Shown: positions 24,424 to 35,872 of the stretch, piece after piece
How positions within the stretch are numbered: position 1 is the first letter of the stretch
Layout of the letters: each line of letters starts with the position of its first letter
NCBI RefSeq assembly: GCF_001039355.2
Contig: NW_019776049.1
Location: forward strand, 45,006 to 109,005
Direction of reading: 5' to 3'
DNA from: Lingula anatina
Taxonomy: Eukaryota; Brachiopoda; Lingulata; Lingulida; Lingulidae
Length of the DNA: 64,000 nucleotides
The notes under the pieces: model-generated
What the model was told of the DNA's origin: nothing
Seen by the model: the letters and a program-made list of their open reading frames with translations, nothing else
Database searches by the model: none
Program-made: the position numbers and the translations under genes

Positions 24424-24918
24424 GTTGGTTTATGTGTGGTGAGACATTTAATCAATACAGACATGAACTTTTTCCATGGCAAAGCGGAATTACGCATTTT
24501 TTTTATTCAATTTTTTTTAAACCTAGGCTCATGTCTGTCAATATACCACACACTGATGAAATATGTTTTATCAAGAAAGGCCTCTGTTTCTCATGAGTTG
24601 ATAAGTAAATATTAATATTTTGCGTCACAACTCTTGAAAAAAGGTAAACATATTAGGATATTAGAATTTATTTTAGATGTGCTCACAATAACCAATTTAC
24701 TGTTTTGGATATGTTTTACATGGAGAAAAAACAGGCAAAAACATAGTATAACACCCATGAAAAAGTTTTTATGGCATATTACTGGTAAACCATATAAAAG
24801 CCACTTTATTTTTCCAGGTTCTTTTATTTAGAGATCAGATGGTAGGCCTGTATGAACGGTTCTTTATTCGTAAAAATTAACACCATAAGAAGTAATAAAA
24901 CGTCCCATATCTATTTAG

Positions 24919-25016
24919 GTATTACAATAATCCACATAACCAAGAGGTGCAGAATATGGTCCAGTCTCAGTATACAGGGCAGCAGAACAACATGATTCCA
25001 GATATCATACTCACAG
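24919..25016 (+). CDS. CRTC: CRTC exon with PDIILTG motif, copy 2
   Basis: This is identical in coding sequence to 21252-21349. The donor flank differs (gtacagtgttt here, gtacagagagtgttt in copy 1), a small intronic indel. Confidence 0.9.
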
Positions 25017-25059
25017 GTACAGTGTTTACATACACGATGTGTGGGTGTATGTAATAGAT

Positions 25060-25262
25060 AGACCCCGAGTCAGCGAGGGTTATGTGGCATGCACGAGTGC
25101 GAAGCACGAGTGGATGTCACATAACCCTCGCTGACGAGGGATCTATCTTATTTAGACCACGGGTCCATTAGCGGGTTATAACGCATTCATGCGAGAAGTG
25201 TGGTTACGCGAGTTACATCACGTCTGAGTCTTGTTCTTTACTTCCACTGTGGTCTAAGTGTG
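25060..25262 (+). repeat. Fold-back element in CRTC intron, copy 2
   Basis: This is the counterpart of the 21393-21600 element within the duplicated block, with the same arms and inner repeats. Confidence 0.75.
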
Positions 25263-25383
25263 GATGCATGTCTGTGTGTGCATGTTAGAAAGGTTGGGTT
25301 TTGACGTACAAAGTTTAACATGTAGAAATTCTAATAATAAATTGATTCATTCTTTGCACAGAATGATTTAGAAACACAAACTA

Positions 25384-25730
25384 CAGGGTGACCCAAAAAA
25401 AAGAATCCATAAAAATTTTATTAAACCCCCAAATGATTGTTGAACTGTGAGAAGCAATCACAGCAAAAATCAGGGAAATCCTGAAGGAGGAGTGTGTTTG
25501 AGAAATTGACAATTTTTTTTCGCAACGTTTGCATGTGTACATCCAATGCTTCAGAAGCCATTTGGGTTATATTTTTAAAAAGAACATAACTTTTATGCAA
25601 GAAAACTGATTATGCACATATTGCAGTTAAAAGTTCAACAAATTTTGTGAAATTTGGTAGACTTTTGTAGGATTTTTATTTTTTATTTTTTTTTTTATTT
25701 TTTTTTTTTGTGGGAGGGGGAGTCACCCTG
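25384..25730 (+). mobile_element. Mariner-like MITE, copy 2
   Basis: The same element in the duplicate block has TIRs CAGGGTGACCC and AGTCACCCTG and flanking TA on both sides. Its homopolymer run differs strongly from copy 1, T-rich with a few A here and T17/G14 there. Confidence 0.85.
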
Positions 25731-25826
25731 TAGATACAACAAGAAATAATGTCTTTTCACAAAAGTAATACTTTTGCAATTTTCTGTCATGCCTTCAAGT
25801 ATGTCTTGTCTTTAAATAATCTTCAG

Positions 25827-26065
25827 GTGCTGATGAAAGTCTGTCTCGCCAGGATTTTGCCAGGGATATAGGCACTGCTATAGGTGGCATGCCAGCAGAC
25901 ACTTTTGACTCTTCCGACTTTTTCCCATCTGACGAAGCCCTTAAAGTAGGGCTAGATCCACTAGATTTTGATGGGCTTCAAATGCTGTCAGACCCAAATA
26001 TGGTAGCAGCAGACCCAGACACAGAAAACCAATTTAGATTGGACAAATTGGATAACAGGGCATAA
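25827..26065 (+). CDS. CRTC: CRTC last coding exon, copy 2
   Basis: This is the second representation of the transactivation-domain exon, with an identical protein and the same stop codon. It is contiguous with the full-length 3' UTR, so it is the better copy for a gene model. Confidence 0.92.
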
Positions 26066-28190
26066 CATGTCTGTGAGTTGTTCTAGGGAAAAAATACTAC
26101 CAAAAGGGTTGATCGCTGAGGACTCTCTATCTAGACAGATCATTCAAGGTCAGAGGCACGATCAAAGGTCAAGGTCACAGCCTGGGGCATTAAAGATACC
26201 TGCCTAGAATATGCCAGGACCCCTGACTAAATATGGAAAATAAACATGCAGCAGAGTGGTCTGCAGATCAGAATCTCTGGGCCCTAAAGACAAGGACACA
26301 GGAGGCAGACGAGATGAATGGATTCTTAGAATGATATTCCAATCTTCAGGACATGAATCAAATTTCCAGAATTCCAGAATGATGAAATGTGATGTGTTTT
26401 TGACATCACTTGTTCAATGAACTTTTTTTTCTAATCAAATAATTGTTAATGGTAGGACTTTGTCTTGCATTTATAGTATACTACTTGTAGAGGGGGGGTT
26501 AATGATAGCTAGAGGCCAAGAAAACAAATAGGCATCAACTCAGTAACAACAGCAGTCTGAACATTTGCTACAGTATTCTGTCTGTTTGTACAGTGTACAT
26601 AAACATATATATTATATATTTCATCATAACATCATTGCATTTCATTTCCTACTATTTATAAAAATCTCACCATAGGCAAGAAAAATTACCAAGAAATAAC
26701 TGTCATCTCAAAGTATAGGACAGTGTTCACATAAGTAGTAGAAATTAGTATAAAGGGGGATGATGGGGACATATATTCTGTTTCAGGAATGGTGACTTGC
26801 CCTTCAAGTGTGTGTCCTTCCTACCTATGCTAGTTCATAGCCGTGGGCTCCTAGCTCGGTGATACACTGGTGTACATATTCTTGTGAATGTAAGATATTC
26901 TACCAAGCATGGTTTAACACAGCGGACTGTGCAGTGTTTCAATTTCAAAATCCTATATTGTTTAAATTTTTTATATAATGTATACTTGTCTGTGTATGTA
27001 CGATGGTGAGTAAAAGTGTAAGTGTCCAACTGCATTGGTCCTGTGCAGTGAGTAGCTTAGTGTTTGTATGATAAATGTCTGATGTTTGTTACTCAGTGAC
27101 CTAAGCTATGGATGACTCGCATTTTCTACTGGTAAATGTAATTAATAGTGCAGCTTAAGTGTTAAAATGAGTGGTCCATGAAATGCTAATAAAAGGCCCA
27201 GTGCTGACTTTGACTTCAGCAGTAATTGTGATAAATTTTAAGTGTCAGTTTTGAAGAAAAAAGATTTTAAAGTTTATGCCATATTTTGATTTGAAATAAC
27301 ATAGTTTGATTATTAAAGTAGTTTATTATGCCAATAGACTAGCAAGTTCTTAACATGTTGAAGCAACTCTATGTGCAATAGTGTGGTGAATTCTAAGATG
27401 GAGGAAATCTATTTCCAATAAATTACATGCTGAAATCAAGAGGACCTCAGTCCCTAATTTATAGGTAATTTCACATGGTAGCCAGATGAATTAACACTTT
27501 AAGTTAAAATTCAAAACTGGTCCATTATGTGGTGCTGTAATGTAGGATTGAGTTTTTTTTCCTTTCTAGAAACGTCTAGAATGTAACATTGTAGCACTTA
27601 AATTGCATTTTATTAGCCAAATATGGATATTTTGTTACTTACCTGTCCCATAAGTAAAATGGGAAACTTGAGACTTAGTGTTGTGTTGGATTCATGAATA
27701 GAATCTTATGTGTTATGGTATTGTATTTTGTAAAGCTCTAGCAAATCCAGCGCACATTTTATTATATTTTTAATACAAGCTTTTAAACTTGTGATTTTAA
27801 GACTCCTCTTAGATGCCTGCATTTATACGTATTTGTAGTGAAAGGGGCTGTGCCCTTGATGTAAACTACCTTCAGATTTGGCAATGCCAGGTTAAAGGCC
27901 AGGTTAAAGAAAAACAGGTTTTCTCCTTTTTGTAACGTAAATGAAATTATTCTATGGAACTTGACGGCAAAGATAGAATCTCACTTTCACACAATATTTA
28001 TTACTGTTGTTCTTGGTAGCTGTGGTACTTAGAGTCAGAGAATTATAGTTTAGCAGATGATCTAATGTTTAACTGGTCTTGTCTTGACACCTGAAGGACT
28101 ATTACCACCCCCTGGTGGGACAGTCTTGCTGTATCTCACCTGCAGCTTCATGTTGTATAATAAATTTTCTATAAATGAAAGTGTTTTGTG
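26066..28190 (+). other. CRTC 3' UTR, copy 2 (probable full length)
   Basis: AT-rich non-coding sequence follows the stop. AATAAA hexamers occur at about 27,419 and at 28159-28164 (tataataaattttct). The latter is the best candidate distal poly(A) signal, since repetitive DNA starts soon after. No other gene is seen. The exact 3' end is inferred. Confidence 0.55.
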
Positions 28191-28249
28191 TAATATCAAA
28201 TGGGTATAAGAAGCCCAAATCTGGACATTTTGATATTTCAAAAACTATC

Positions 28250-30240
28250 CATTAAACCAAGGACCCTAGAAATCTCTACGATAACAAGGCAGCAAAACCA
28301 TCAAATGTACAGACAAAAAGAAAAAAAATAGAGCACCAAACAGGCTACTATCTATTCTGAAGCAATAATACAAAATGCAAAGTCAACATCAAATTTAAAT
28401 TACTTAACAGGTAATACCAATGTAAGTAAAATGTGTAATAATCCAAGGCTTCAGGCCCATGAGAGTTCAAGTTCACACTTAAAAAATGCCAGAATGAGAA
28501 AAATGAAAATTTCACAAAATTCCGATTTGAGCTGTATGTCAATCCTAAGAATCATTCTTGTAAGTTAAAAAAAATGAGTAACACAAGTTTTCTTTTCATA
28601 ACATTTGTGGTTGGAGTTATCAATTTTGGTGCAATATTTAATGATAATGATTAATGGTATAATTACCACCAAGTTTAAATTATCTACTATAAATAGCATA
28701 GACATTTAGAACATTTATTACTATTCAGCTTGATGCCTATGGGAGTTCTACGTCCCGCATTGAAAATGCCAAAATGTGAAAAATGAAAATTTCACAAAAA
28801 ATGAATAACTTTCAGAAAAAGAAGCCAATTAGATTACCTTTCCAACTCGGGCTGCATTTTAGTCCTAAGTTACTCTTTTGTCAGTTTGAGAATTAAAAGC
28901 AACGGCGGCAGTGTCCAAAATAGGATTTTCTTCAATTCTGATACAATATTACATAAAACTGAACATCATAATGACCATCGATTTAGAATAGTAAAATATA
29001 AGTACCATGGATATTCAGAAAATGTGACCAGCAAAGGTCTTCAAGCACCTGGAGGTTCAAAGTCACACCTTAGAAAATGCCAATATGTAAAAAATAAAAA
29101 TTTCATAAAAAATGTATAACTCCCCCCCNNNNNNNNNNNNNNNNNNNNNNNNNNNNNNNNNNNNNNNNNNNNNNNNNNNNNNNNNNNNNNNNNNNNNNNN
29201 NNNNNNNNNNNNNNNNNNNNNNNNNNNNNNNNNNNNNNNNNNNNNNNNNNNNNNNNNNNNNNNNNNNNNNNNNNNNNNNNNNNNNNNNNNNNNNNNNNNN
29301 NNNNNNNNNNNNNNNNNNNNNNNNNNNNNNNNNNNNNNNNNNNNNNNNNNNNNNNNNNNCCCCTCCCCCCCCCCCCCCCCCCAAAAAAATGTAATAATAA
29401 TAATAACCAATCAGAATGTTTTTTTCAAATATAAGTTTGCGAAGAGTAGGTGACGTGGTTTTCCTTAAATGGTCACTATGGCAACAGTGCCCAAAATAGC
29501 GTTTTCAATTTTGATGCCTTATTACATAATTCTTAACAGCATAATCTTCATCAATCTTTAATTATGCTCTGCAAGTAACATGAATATTTAGAAAATGACT
29601 GGCAAGGTCTTCAGGCCCGTGGAACTTTAAAGTTACACCTTGAAAATGCCCAAATGTAAATGAGATAATTGTACTGAAATGAGTCTATTTTCCTTTTCAA
29701 CACTTTTGAACATTAAACAAAATAACCAGTTTATTGCCATTTGTACATTATAAACTAAGAAAGTTTTTGAGATGGGGGACATATCAATTTCAAATGTCCA
29801 ATGCCCCCCATTCTGATATTCTGAACAAAGTAAAGGATTGAATCTGACAAACTGCAATGATATGAGTTTATTTCCATTTTTGACACTTTATTACACAATA
29901 CAGGATAATAGGTTTACCATCATTTTTCTATTATCAACTAAAAATATCGTAAAGATGCAGAAAATGTCAAAAGAATACTTCTAAGTATCAAATTAGTTCA
30001 GTAATGAGACTGTTCACCTGCCTAAAAATTGAATCTGAGGTAAAACCACTAGTATACAAAAAAGGCATAACTTCATCAAAACTGAACCAAACTAGCTTAT
30101 AATTCCAAACTTGATCTGTATATTAGTCCTATGAGTCAGTCCTGCAAGTTTTAAAGCAAAATATGACACCGTTTTCATTTAATCTGTATAACAATGGATA
30201 AAATATGTTGAAAAGAAACAGCATAACTTTAGTAATGGTC
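28250..30240 (+). repeat. Diverged ~285-bp tandem repeat array
   Basis: The unit core 'TTCAGGCCC..GG..TTCAA.GTCACACCTT.AAAATGCCA' recurs at about 28448, 28731, 29037 and 29609. Spacings are 283, 306 and 572 bp, the last being two units with one mostly inside the N gap. Partial further units follow to about 30,240. Other shared blocks include TTTTCAATTTTGAT(G/A)C with ATTACATAA, and TAGTCCTA.GAGTCA. No coding potential is seen. Confidence 0.75.
29129..29359. other. Assembly gap (231 N) flanked by poly(C)
   Basis: The Ns are bordered by a C run on each side (29122-29128 and 29360-29382). Sequencing probably failed at a C/G homopolymer within the tandem array. No annotation is possible inside. 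Confidence 0.97.
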
Positions 30241-31131
30241 CTATCAAACTGACGACGGCGACAACAGACGCAGCTGACGGCTTCATATTCAAAACAGGCA
30301 ATATTGTTTTTAAGTCTAAATGTTCTTGATCATTTCGGGGGAAATTGCCCTCTAGGTTGATAAAAGTAATTTTCAATTTTGAATTGACACTTGGTCATGC
30401 CATCATGACAATTCTTCAGGTGTGGAATCCTTTGTTACAATAAGATGAACAGCTGAAACGTTTATCCATATGATTTTTTTATAAAGAGAATATTTGATTG
30501 CAAATAAAAAAATTACCTTATAAATAAAATTGTGCTTTTTTAAAAATGTCTTTCCAATGATTGTCTCAGAAATAATACTTGGTCGAATTGAATTTTATAT
30601 TAATGCTGTGTTTGCAAAGTTCGTTGTTTGTTATCCTGAATATTCCTTTTTTTTAAAGAGTAACATAAAGACAAATTGTTATTAGACATGTACAAGATAT
30701 GTTTGTAGCAGCTAACTTCGTCTTAAAAACGCTTTCCCTTTTTTTTCAGTTCGAAAACTGATAGGTTGGCAGTCAGCTGAAGCGTCTAAATACCTAAAAT
30801 AAAAAACAAATGAATTTATTCATTAACTGTATGGGAGTAAATTAGTTGTGTTATGGATCATTGGGCGCAACAGCTATAGGTACCTGTGAATAAGTTGATG
30901 CTTGGCAAGCACTAGAATAATTTTCGCAACAAAATCCGCCATTTTTCGGCTTTCCCCAGGTCTTCAACAATATTATGTGAATAAAGTGATTATGTGATGA
31001 ACTGGCACTAACTGTCCGTCTTATAACCTTCAACTGCCACGAAATTGTAGAACGATTTGTCTTTATGTTATAAATAGTCCCTGTATTTTCATTCTTATGT
31101 CACAAAAATTGTGAACATGAAATGTTTTAAT

Positions 31132-31460
31132 CAAGAAAATGATGCAATGATGCCTGATTACTCAACCATTTTTGTCTGCAATGTCATTATTTTTCCTAAC
31201 TCAGGGTTCTATCCAATACATTCACAGTGTATGGTTTCTCGTATCCTTCCGAGATTAATTAGTATATTTTGTAGTAGCTCTCAACTGATCTGTCTCATAT
31301 TTTAATCATGAAAGTGATGCAATGATACCTGATTACTCAATAATTTTCGTCTGCTTTTTCATTATTTTTCCTTACTCGGGGTTCTATCCCATACATTCAC
31401 ATTGTAGGGTTTCTCGTATCCGTCCGAAGGTAATGAATATATCTTGTAGTAGCTCTGCAG
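31132..31460 (+). repeat. 173-bp diverged tandem duplication
   Basis: The unit starting TCAAGAAAATGATGCAATGA (31132) recurs at 31305 as TCATGAAAGTGATGCAATGA. They share GCCTGATTACTCAA, CATTATTTTTCC, GGGTTCTATCC and TTGTAGTAGCTCT. Both units are open in one forward frame, but the reading has no recognisable motif. Confidence 0.8.
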
Positions 31461-32416
31461 GTAGCTTTCAGTCTATTTTAGGCTTTAAACACCACTGGCA
31501 TATTTGCATCGAAATTATCACAGAAAAATTAGATCAAGCGCAAATAGAGGTGAACTATCTCATTTTCAACTTACCGTTTTGGCTTGAAACATTCATTCCT
31601 ACCATAAATGAAATTCAAATCTTTAACTAACCGGTTTTCATGATATCCTATTTTCATGAATAGCCTGGCGCTGTTTTTTGTAAACTACAATTACAAAGCG
31701 TCTGCTTATTTGTACGTGTAACTTTGACAGAGAAATACATGTTACTGCATATATTTCGCATTTCAAGAAAGCTGACCTGAGTCAATTTGGTCAAGCCATT
31801 AACCCACGAGCATTTCTCCAATATTCCTCATACAAGACCATGCCATTATTTTTAAAAAATATAACCAATATTCATGTAAATCCTAATCAATGTGGAATGT
31901 AGTGTACGTGTTATCTGTGACAAAGGAGTATACTTTGATTGGTTGTATTGTATATTCCGACATATCCCCCTCAATTCTCTACTTACTTTTTAATATGGAA
32001 GTTCTTTCAAATAGGTAACCTTTTTGGATATAAATCTTTTCAAATTTCAATTCTATCACGCTATCTTCCATCATTGTGTTATTAGACGACAAAAAAGTAG
32101 GGATCTATTTCTTGAGCTCTTGAACCAATTTATGAACACACAAAACACACACAACCAGAAAGAGAGAGAGAGATTTGCCTAAGAATATACATTTTAGAAG
32201 GGTGGATACATTTTCAAATAATCTTAACATCCTCTTTTCTTTTAGTACAGATGGAAAACACGCCATGTTCTTTATATTCTCAAGTTTTTTTCCAATTTAC
32301 ATCGACAGAATTTCACGTTATATTATTTCACGATATTAATTCTGGGACGTAAAAGTTGTGATTAAATAGAAGTCATGTAGCATTCAAGACAAAATTCTAG
32401 TCCAAATATGCAATGC

Positions 32417-32588
32417 CGGTGTGACAGGAATGGTATTCCTGGGAATGGAAGTCCGGGTCCCATATAACTTCAGGTTAGGGTTAGTGGGAGTATTGGGGTT
32501 AGTATTTGGAAAGAACGTCACCTGTATAAAGTAAGGGGGAACGGACTACATGTACAGTTCCTAGTGGACTACCATTCCTGTCACACCG
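32417..32588 (+). mobile_element. Small MITE with 19-bp perfect terminal inverted repeats
   Basis: CGGTGTGACAGGAATGGTA at 32417-32435 is the exact reverse complement of 32570-32588. The 172-bp element has no coding capacity. I could not identify a clear target-site duplication, so its superfamily is open. Confidence 0.7.
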
Positions 32589-33358
32589 TACAATATTGCC
32601 GATATTAAAAAAAAAATATTTGAGAAATATATTTGAGAAGTTTGAGAATATTTATTCTTGGAACGGAAAAAAATGTACATGTAGTATTTTGAAAAAATAA
32701 AAAAAACAGAGTGAAACATGTAACTGTAACTGTATAGAAAGAGGTCGATTATCAGCTTTTCTGAGGAATTACAGGGGACACCCCAAAAAGCAGACAATGC
32801 GATATTCTGTTTTTGTAGGCCTACTAGGATTTTGCAATTTTTCACCATAAAGAAGCTACTGAGAAAAACCTTTTTTGTGCCATGAAATCTTTAGCCACCA
32901 ACATAGATGTGCAAATAATGTCAGAGGCACGCTTTTAAAATACTAAGTGTACAGATTAGAAACTGTTTGATAATTTTAGGGTCCTACACGAAGAAGTTCG
33001 TATCGCAGTTTCACTCTCCTTCGTGTAGAACCGCGGAGAATAAAAAATAATTCATAGTTTAACCCCAAAATGGAACATACGTTCTTTTTGCAAATGCAAA
33101 ACTGCAAAACTCATGTTGGCAATTCAATCAGCACTTGTTTTTTCTTTAATTTATTTCCTATAACTTTGTGAAAAACGGTAATTTTTAATATAGAGCAGTT
33201 AATTTTTTGCACGATTTTAGTTTGTTTGTCACTGAATATTATCAAGGGGGGAATAGGCCTACAGCATGATAACAGTAAAAGAAGGCATTGAATGAACTAT
33301 TTTTATTCGTGTCGGAAATGTCAAAGTACTCAACAAAAACGCCATGTTTCAGTCGTCA

Positions 33359-33421
33359 AAAAAAAAAAAAAAATAAATAAATAAATAAATAATAAAAAAA
33401 AAATAAAAAAAAAATAAAAAA
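33359..33421 (+). repeat. A-rich (AAAT)n low-complexity tract
   Basis: A run of A with interspersed T in AAAT-like units. Confidence 0.9.
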
Positions 33422-34671
33422 ATTACCTATTGCACCAAGTGCTTGGACAATAATAACATTTTTTTCTGGGGAACATAAGTTACGTACGTTTTAGTCATGA
33501 CGCAGAGCCCCCTGAGTTACAGTTTAAATGTTTATAAAGTCATCCTTACGTCAGATATAATTTACTATGACTGAATCACTACAACATACAGTATATTGGA
33601 ACTCGACATAAAAAAAATAATTTTATCTCCTGGAAGATCCGATACCGGAACATACGTTACCAATAAATAGCAATTTGCATACAATTTCGGCTTCGAAAAA
33701 AACTAGCTCATTCTCATGTCACGTAGTTCTTTTTGGTGTCTGGTCGAGAAAAATTAGATGAGGGGAGTTACAAGTGTAAAGAAAGCCACAAAATAACAAC
33801 CCATCCTCAGTGCCGATGTAGGCGAAGCAGGTGGTGGTGTCCAAATAATGTTTTAAATGAATTCCATCAAATGTTTTCAGAAATAATTGTCAAACAAAAC
33901 ACTGCGGACAAAATAAATAATTTGCATTGAGCGAAGTACAAAATGCATTTATAGAATTGGAACATTATACGTCGCATTTGGTAACGTAAGTTCCCGATTT
34001 AGGCTTCTTATAATGATGAATTATAATAGAAATTACAATTGAAACAGTCTTGGATTTTTGCTCTATACACATGTTATAAACGATGAAAACTACTTTGAAT
34101 TCATTCAATTTTATTTTGAGACTTCATGCACCTCTATACTGGGTTTGGGTGTTTGAAAAATCAACACTGTGATAATTTGTTTATTGAAAGTACATATTTA
34201 TTTGAATTTGCACCAATTTTGTGAATAACAAAGTGCGGCATTGCAGAATTTATCATACTATTTCTCATACTAAAACTCGAGTTTTGCTAAAAAAAACCCC
34301 GATATCTTGAATATTGAATCAATCGATATCTATTTCAGTCGTCAGAGCAAGACCAATTGAAAAATTAAACATATAAATTTCTACATAAACATGAATTGAA
34401 TGTTAATACAAGACTAAATGCTTTAAAATTTACGCACGGAAAGAACGGAAAGAACCACAGTACAACTAGATTAGAGAAGTGTGACAAGTGAGACAAAAGG
34501 TGCGTTACTAACACGCTTTGAGTGAATTCTTCTCGTATCACATCTTGGTTCTTCATTGTCTTTGGTACTGTGCACAAAGTGTACGACATCATATGATCAT
34601 CATTACGTTACCTCACGTCATCATTTGAGGAAAGTACACGGTAATATGTATATATAAGACATCTGTTAATC

Positions 34672-35818
34672 TTAAATAATCTCTGTAAATGTTAGCGTAG
34701 AAGTTCTCATTCTTTTCAAAACCGTTGAATTTCTCGTCAGACCGTCAAATTCCACCATAGATATATCCCTGCTGCTGTTCGTCTTCCATGATATGGGAGA
34801 TAAGCTTCCTTCTTGGAGTCTCAGGAGGGTCCTTAATTGTCGGCGGAACCTTGAACCCACAAGGCCATAGATAAAAAAGTTAACTGATGCATTTATTGCT
34901 GATAACAGCAATATGATGGGCACTGACCATTTGATAAATACATGAGCATTTGTACTCAGAGAGCCTTTGAACACATTGAGGATTTCGATTATTAGAAGAG
35001 GCGCAACGGCAAAGACGTAGATGGTCACTAATACAATTATAATCACTGTCACTTCTTTTTCCTTTCTCTTCACAGAAGAAAACAGACACATCGATCTTTG
35101 ATTCCACATGCCCTTACGCACAGCTAATGCTAGTTTGATGTTAAGAATCACCATGAGTGTGACTGGCATGGTTTGGCTGAGAACTAAGTGACAAACTAAG
35201 CGATAGATGACAGTGAAAGTGCCAAGTTTCTTTACACGAACGACGAAACATAAATCGGATTTTCCAAGGTAGCACGATGCATATCCGACATATTCGGCAT
35301 CAAAGAATTTCGGAATGTTAAACAGCATGCAGACAGCAATCAAAACGTGTACACGTAGTTTCCATTTGAGAACGGTGTAGTTCGTTGCGCTTTCTAATGG
35401 TTTGGATATAGCTACTGTAACGGTCCAGCGCCAAGAAGATAATCAGGTAGGACGATGATAATCTTGCGGCGCATCCAAACGGCCAAAGGTATTTACCATA
35501 TGGCTGGACTTGTATGAAGTACCATTCCAGCCACTCTGTGCATAAAGTGATAGAAGGTAAACAGTAAGTAAATATCCCAATAATATTAACAACCAAATCC
35601 ATTACAGCTACACAAGACTGTAGGTACGCTGCTGGCAAATGTCCATTTTCCTTCCAGAAAACAGTTATTATCAAAAGATTGCAAACCAGCCCTATCAAAC
35701 ATACTAGAGAACCAAATATTCCCCCAATGATGAAAGAATACAAATTAAATGGATTCACTGAGCAAGTTCCATTGAGAAGTGCCACATCTAACAATGCACT
35801 CGCGTTCGACATGTTCAT
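34672..35818 (-). CDS. Rhodopsin-family peptide-type GPCR, intronless, with one-base frameshift
   Basis: Seven-transmembrane receptor, probably for a neuropeptide (FMRFamide-receptor-like). It starts MNMSNAS at 35816-35818 with N-terminal sequons NMS, NAS and NGT. TM1 has GLVCNLL, TM2 has AVMDLVV, and TM3 has FGCAARL and ends LALDRY. TM4 ends NIPKFF, TM5 carries SQTMPVTL, and TM7 has INASVNFFIYGLVGSRFRR. It stops at 34672-34674. An extra base at 35416 breaks the frame right after DRY. Upstream the frame runs from 35818, and downstream it continues as VAISKPLESATNYTVLKWKL. Without that base the frame is 381 codons, a normal length. This is either a sequencing error or a recent inactivation. 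Ligand assignment is inference from TM4/TM7 style. Confidence 0.88.
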
Positions 35819-35861
35819 CGTTTGATATGACAGAGGTCGAATGACCGTACGCCGCTCCTAT

Positions 35862-35872
35862 TGTCTTATATA
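35862..35872 (-). promoter_or_regulatory. Candidate TATA box of the GPCR gene
   Basis: On the minus strand the sequence reads CTTATATAAG about 50 bp upstream of the start codon. TATA spacing would put transcription start about 20 bp before the ATG, giving a very short 5' UTR. The identification is by motif only. Confidence 0.45.

Larger units (their letters stand above)
23142..26806 (+). repeat. Direct duplicate block 2, right copy
   Basis: This is the second copy of block 2. Over the three exons (492 nt) I count three base differences from the left copy, plus intronic SNPs and indels. Confidence 0.95.
30241..34671. other. Intergenic region
   Basis: Between the CRTC 3' side and the GPCR I find no exon chain or recognisable protein. 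It contains a 173-bp tandem duplication (31132-31460), a 172-bp inverted-repeat element (32417-32588), a short hairpin at 32984-33028 and an A-rich simple tract at 33359-33421. Confidence 0.6.

Noticed and set aside
29063-29453. Open frames on both strands across 29.06-29.45 kb
   Set aside because: They consist almost entirely of N-derived unknown residues in the assembly gap.
32984-33028. CTACACGAAG...CTTCGTGTAG hairpin
   Set aside because: Only a 10-bp stem with a 25-nt loop; too little to call a functional element.
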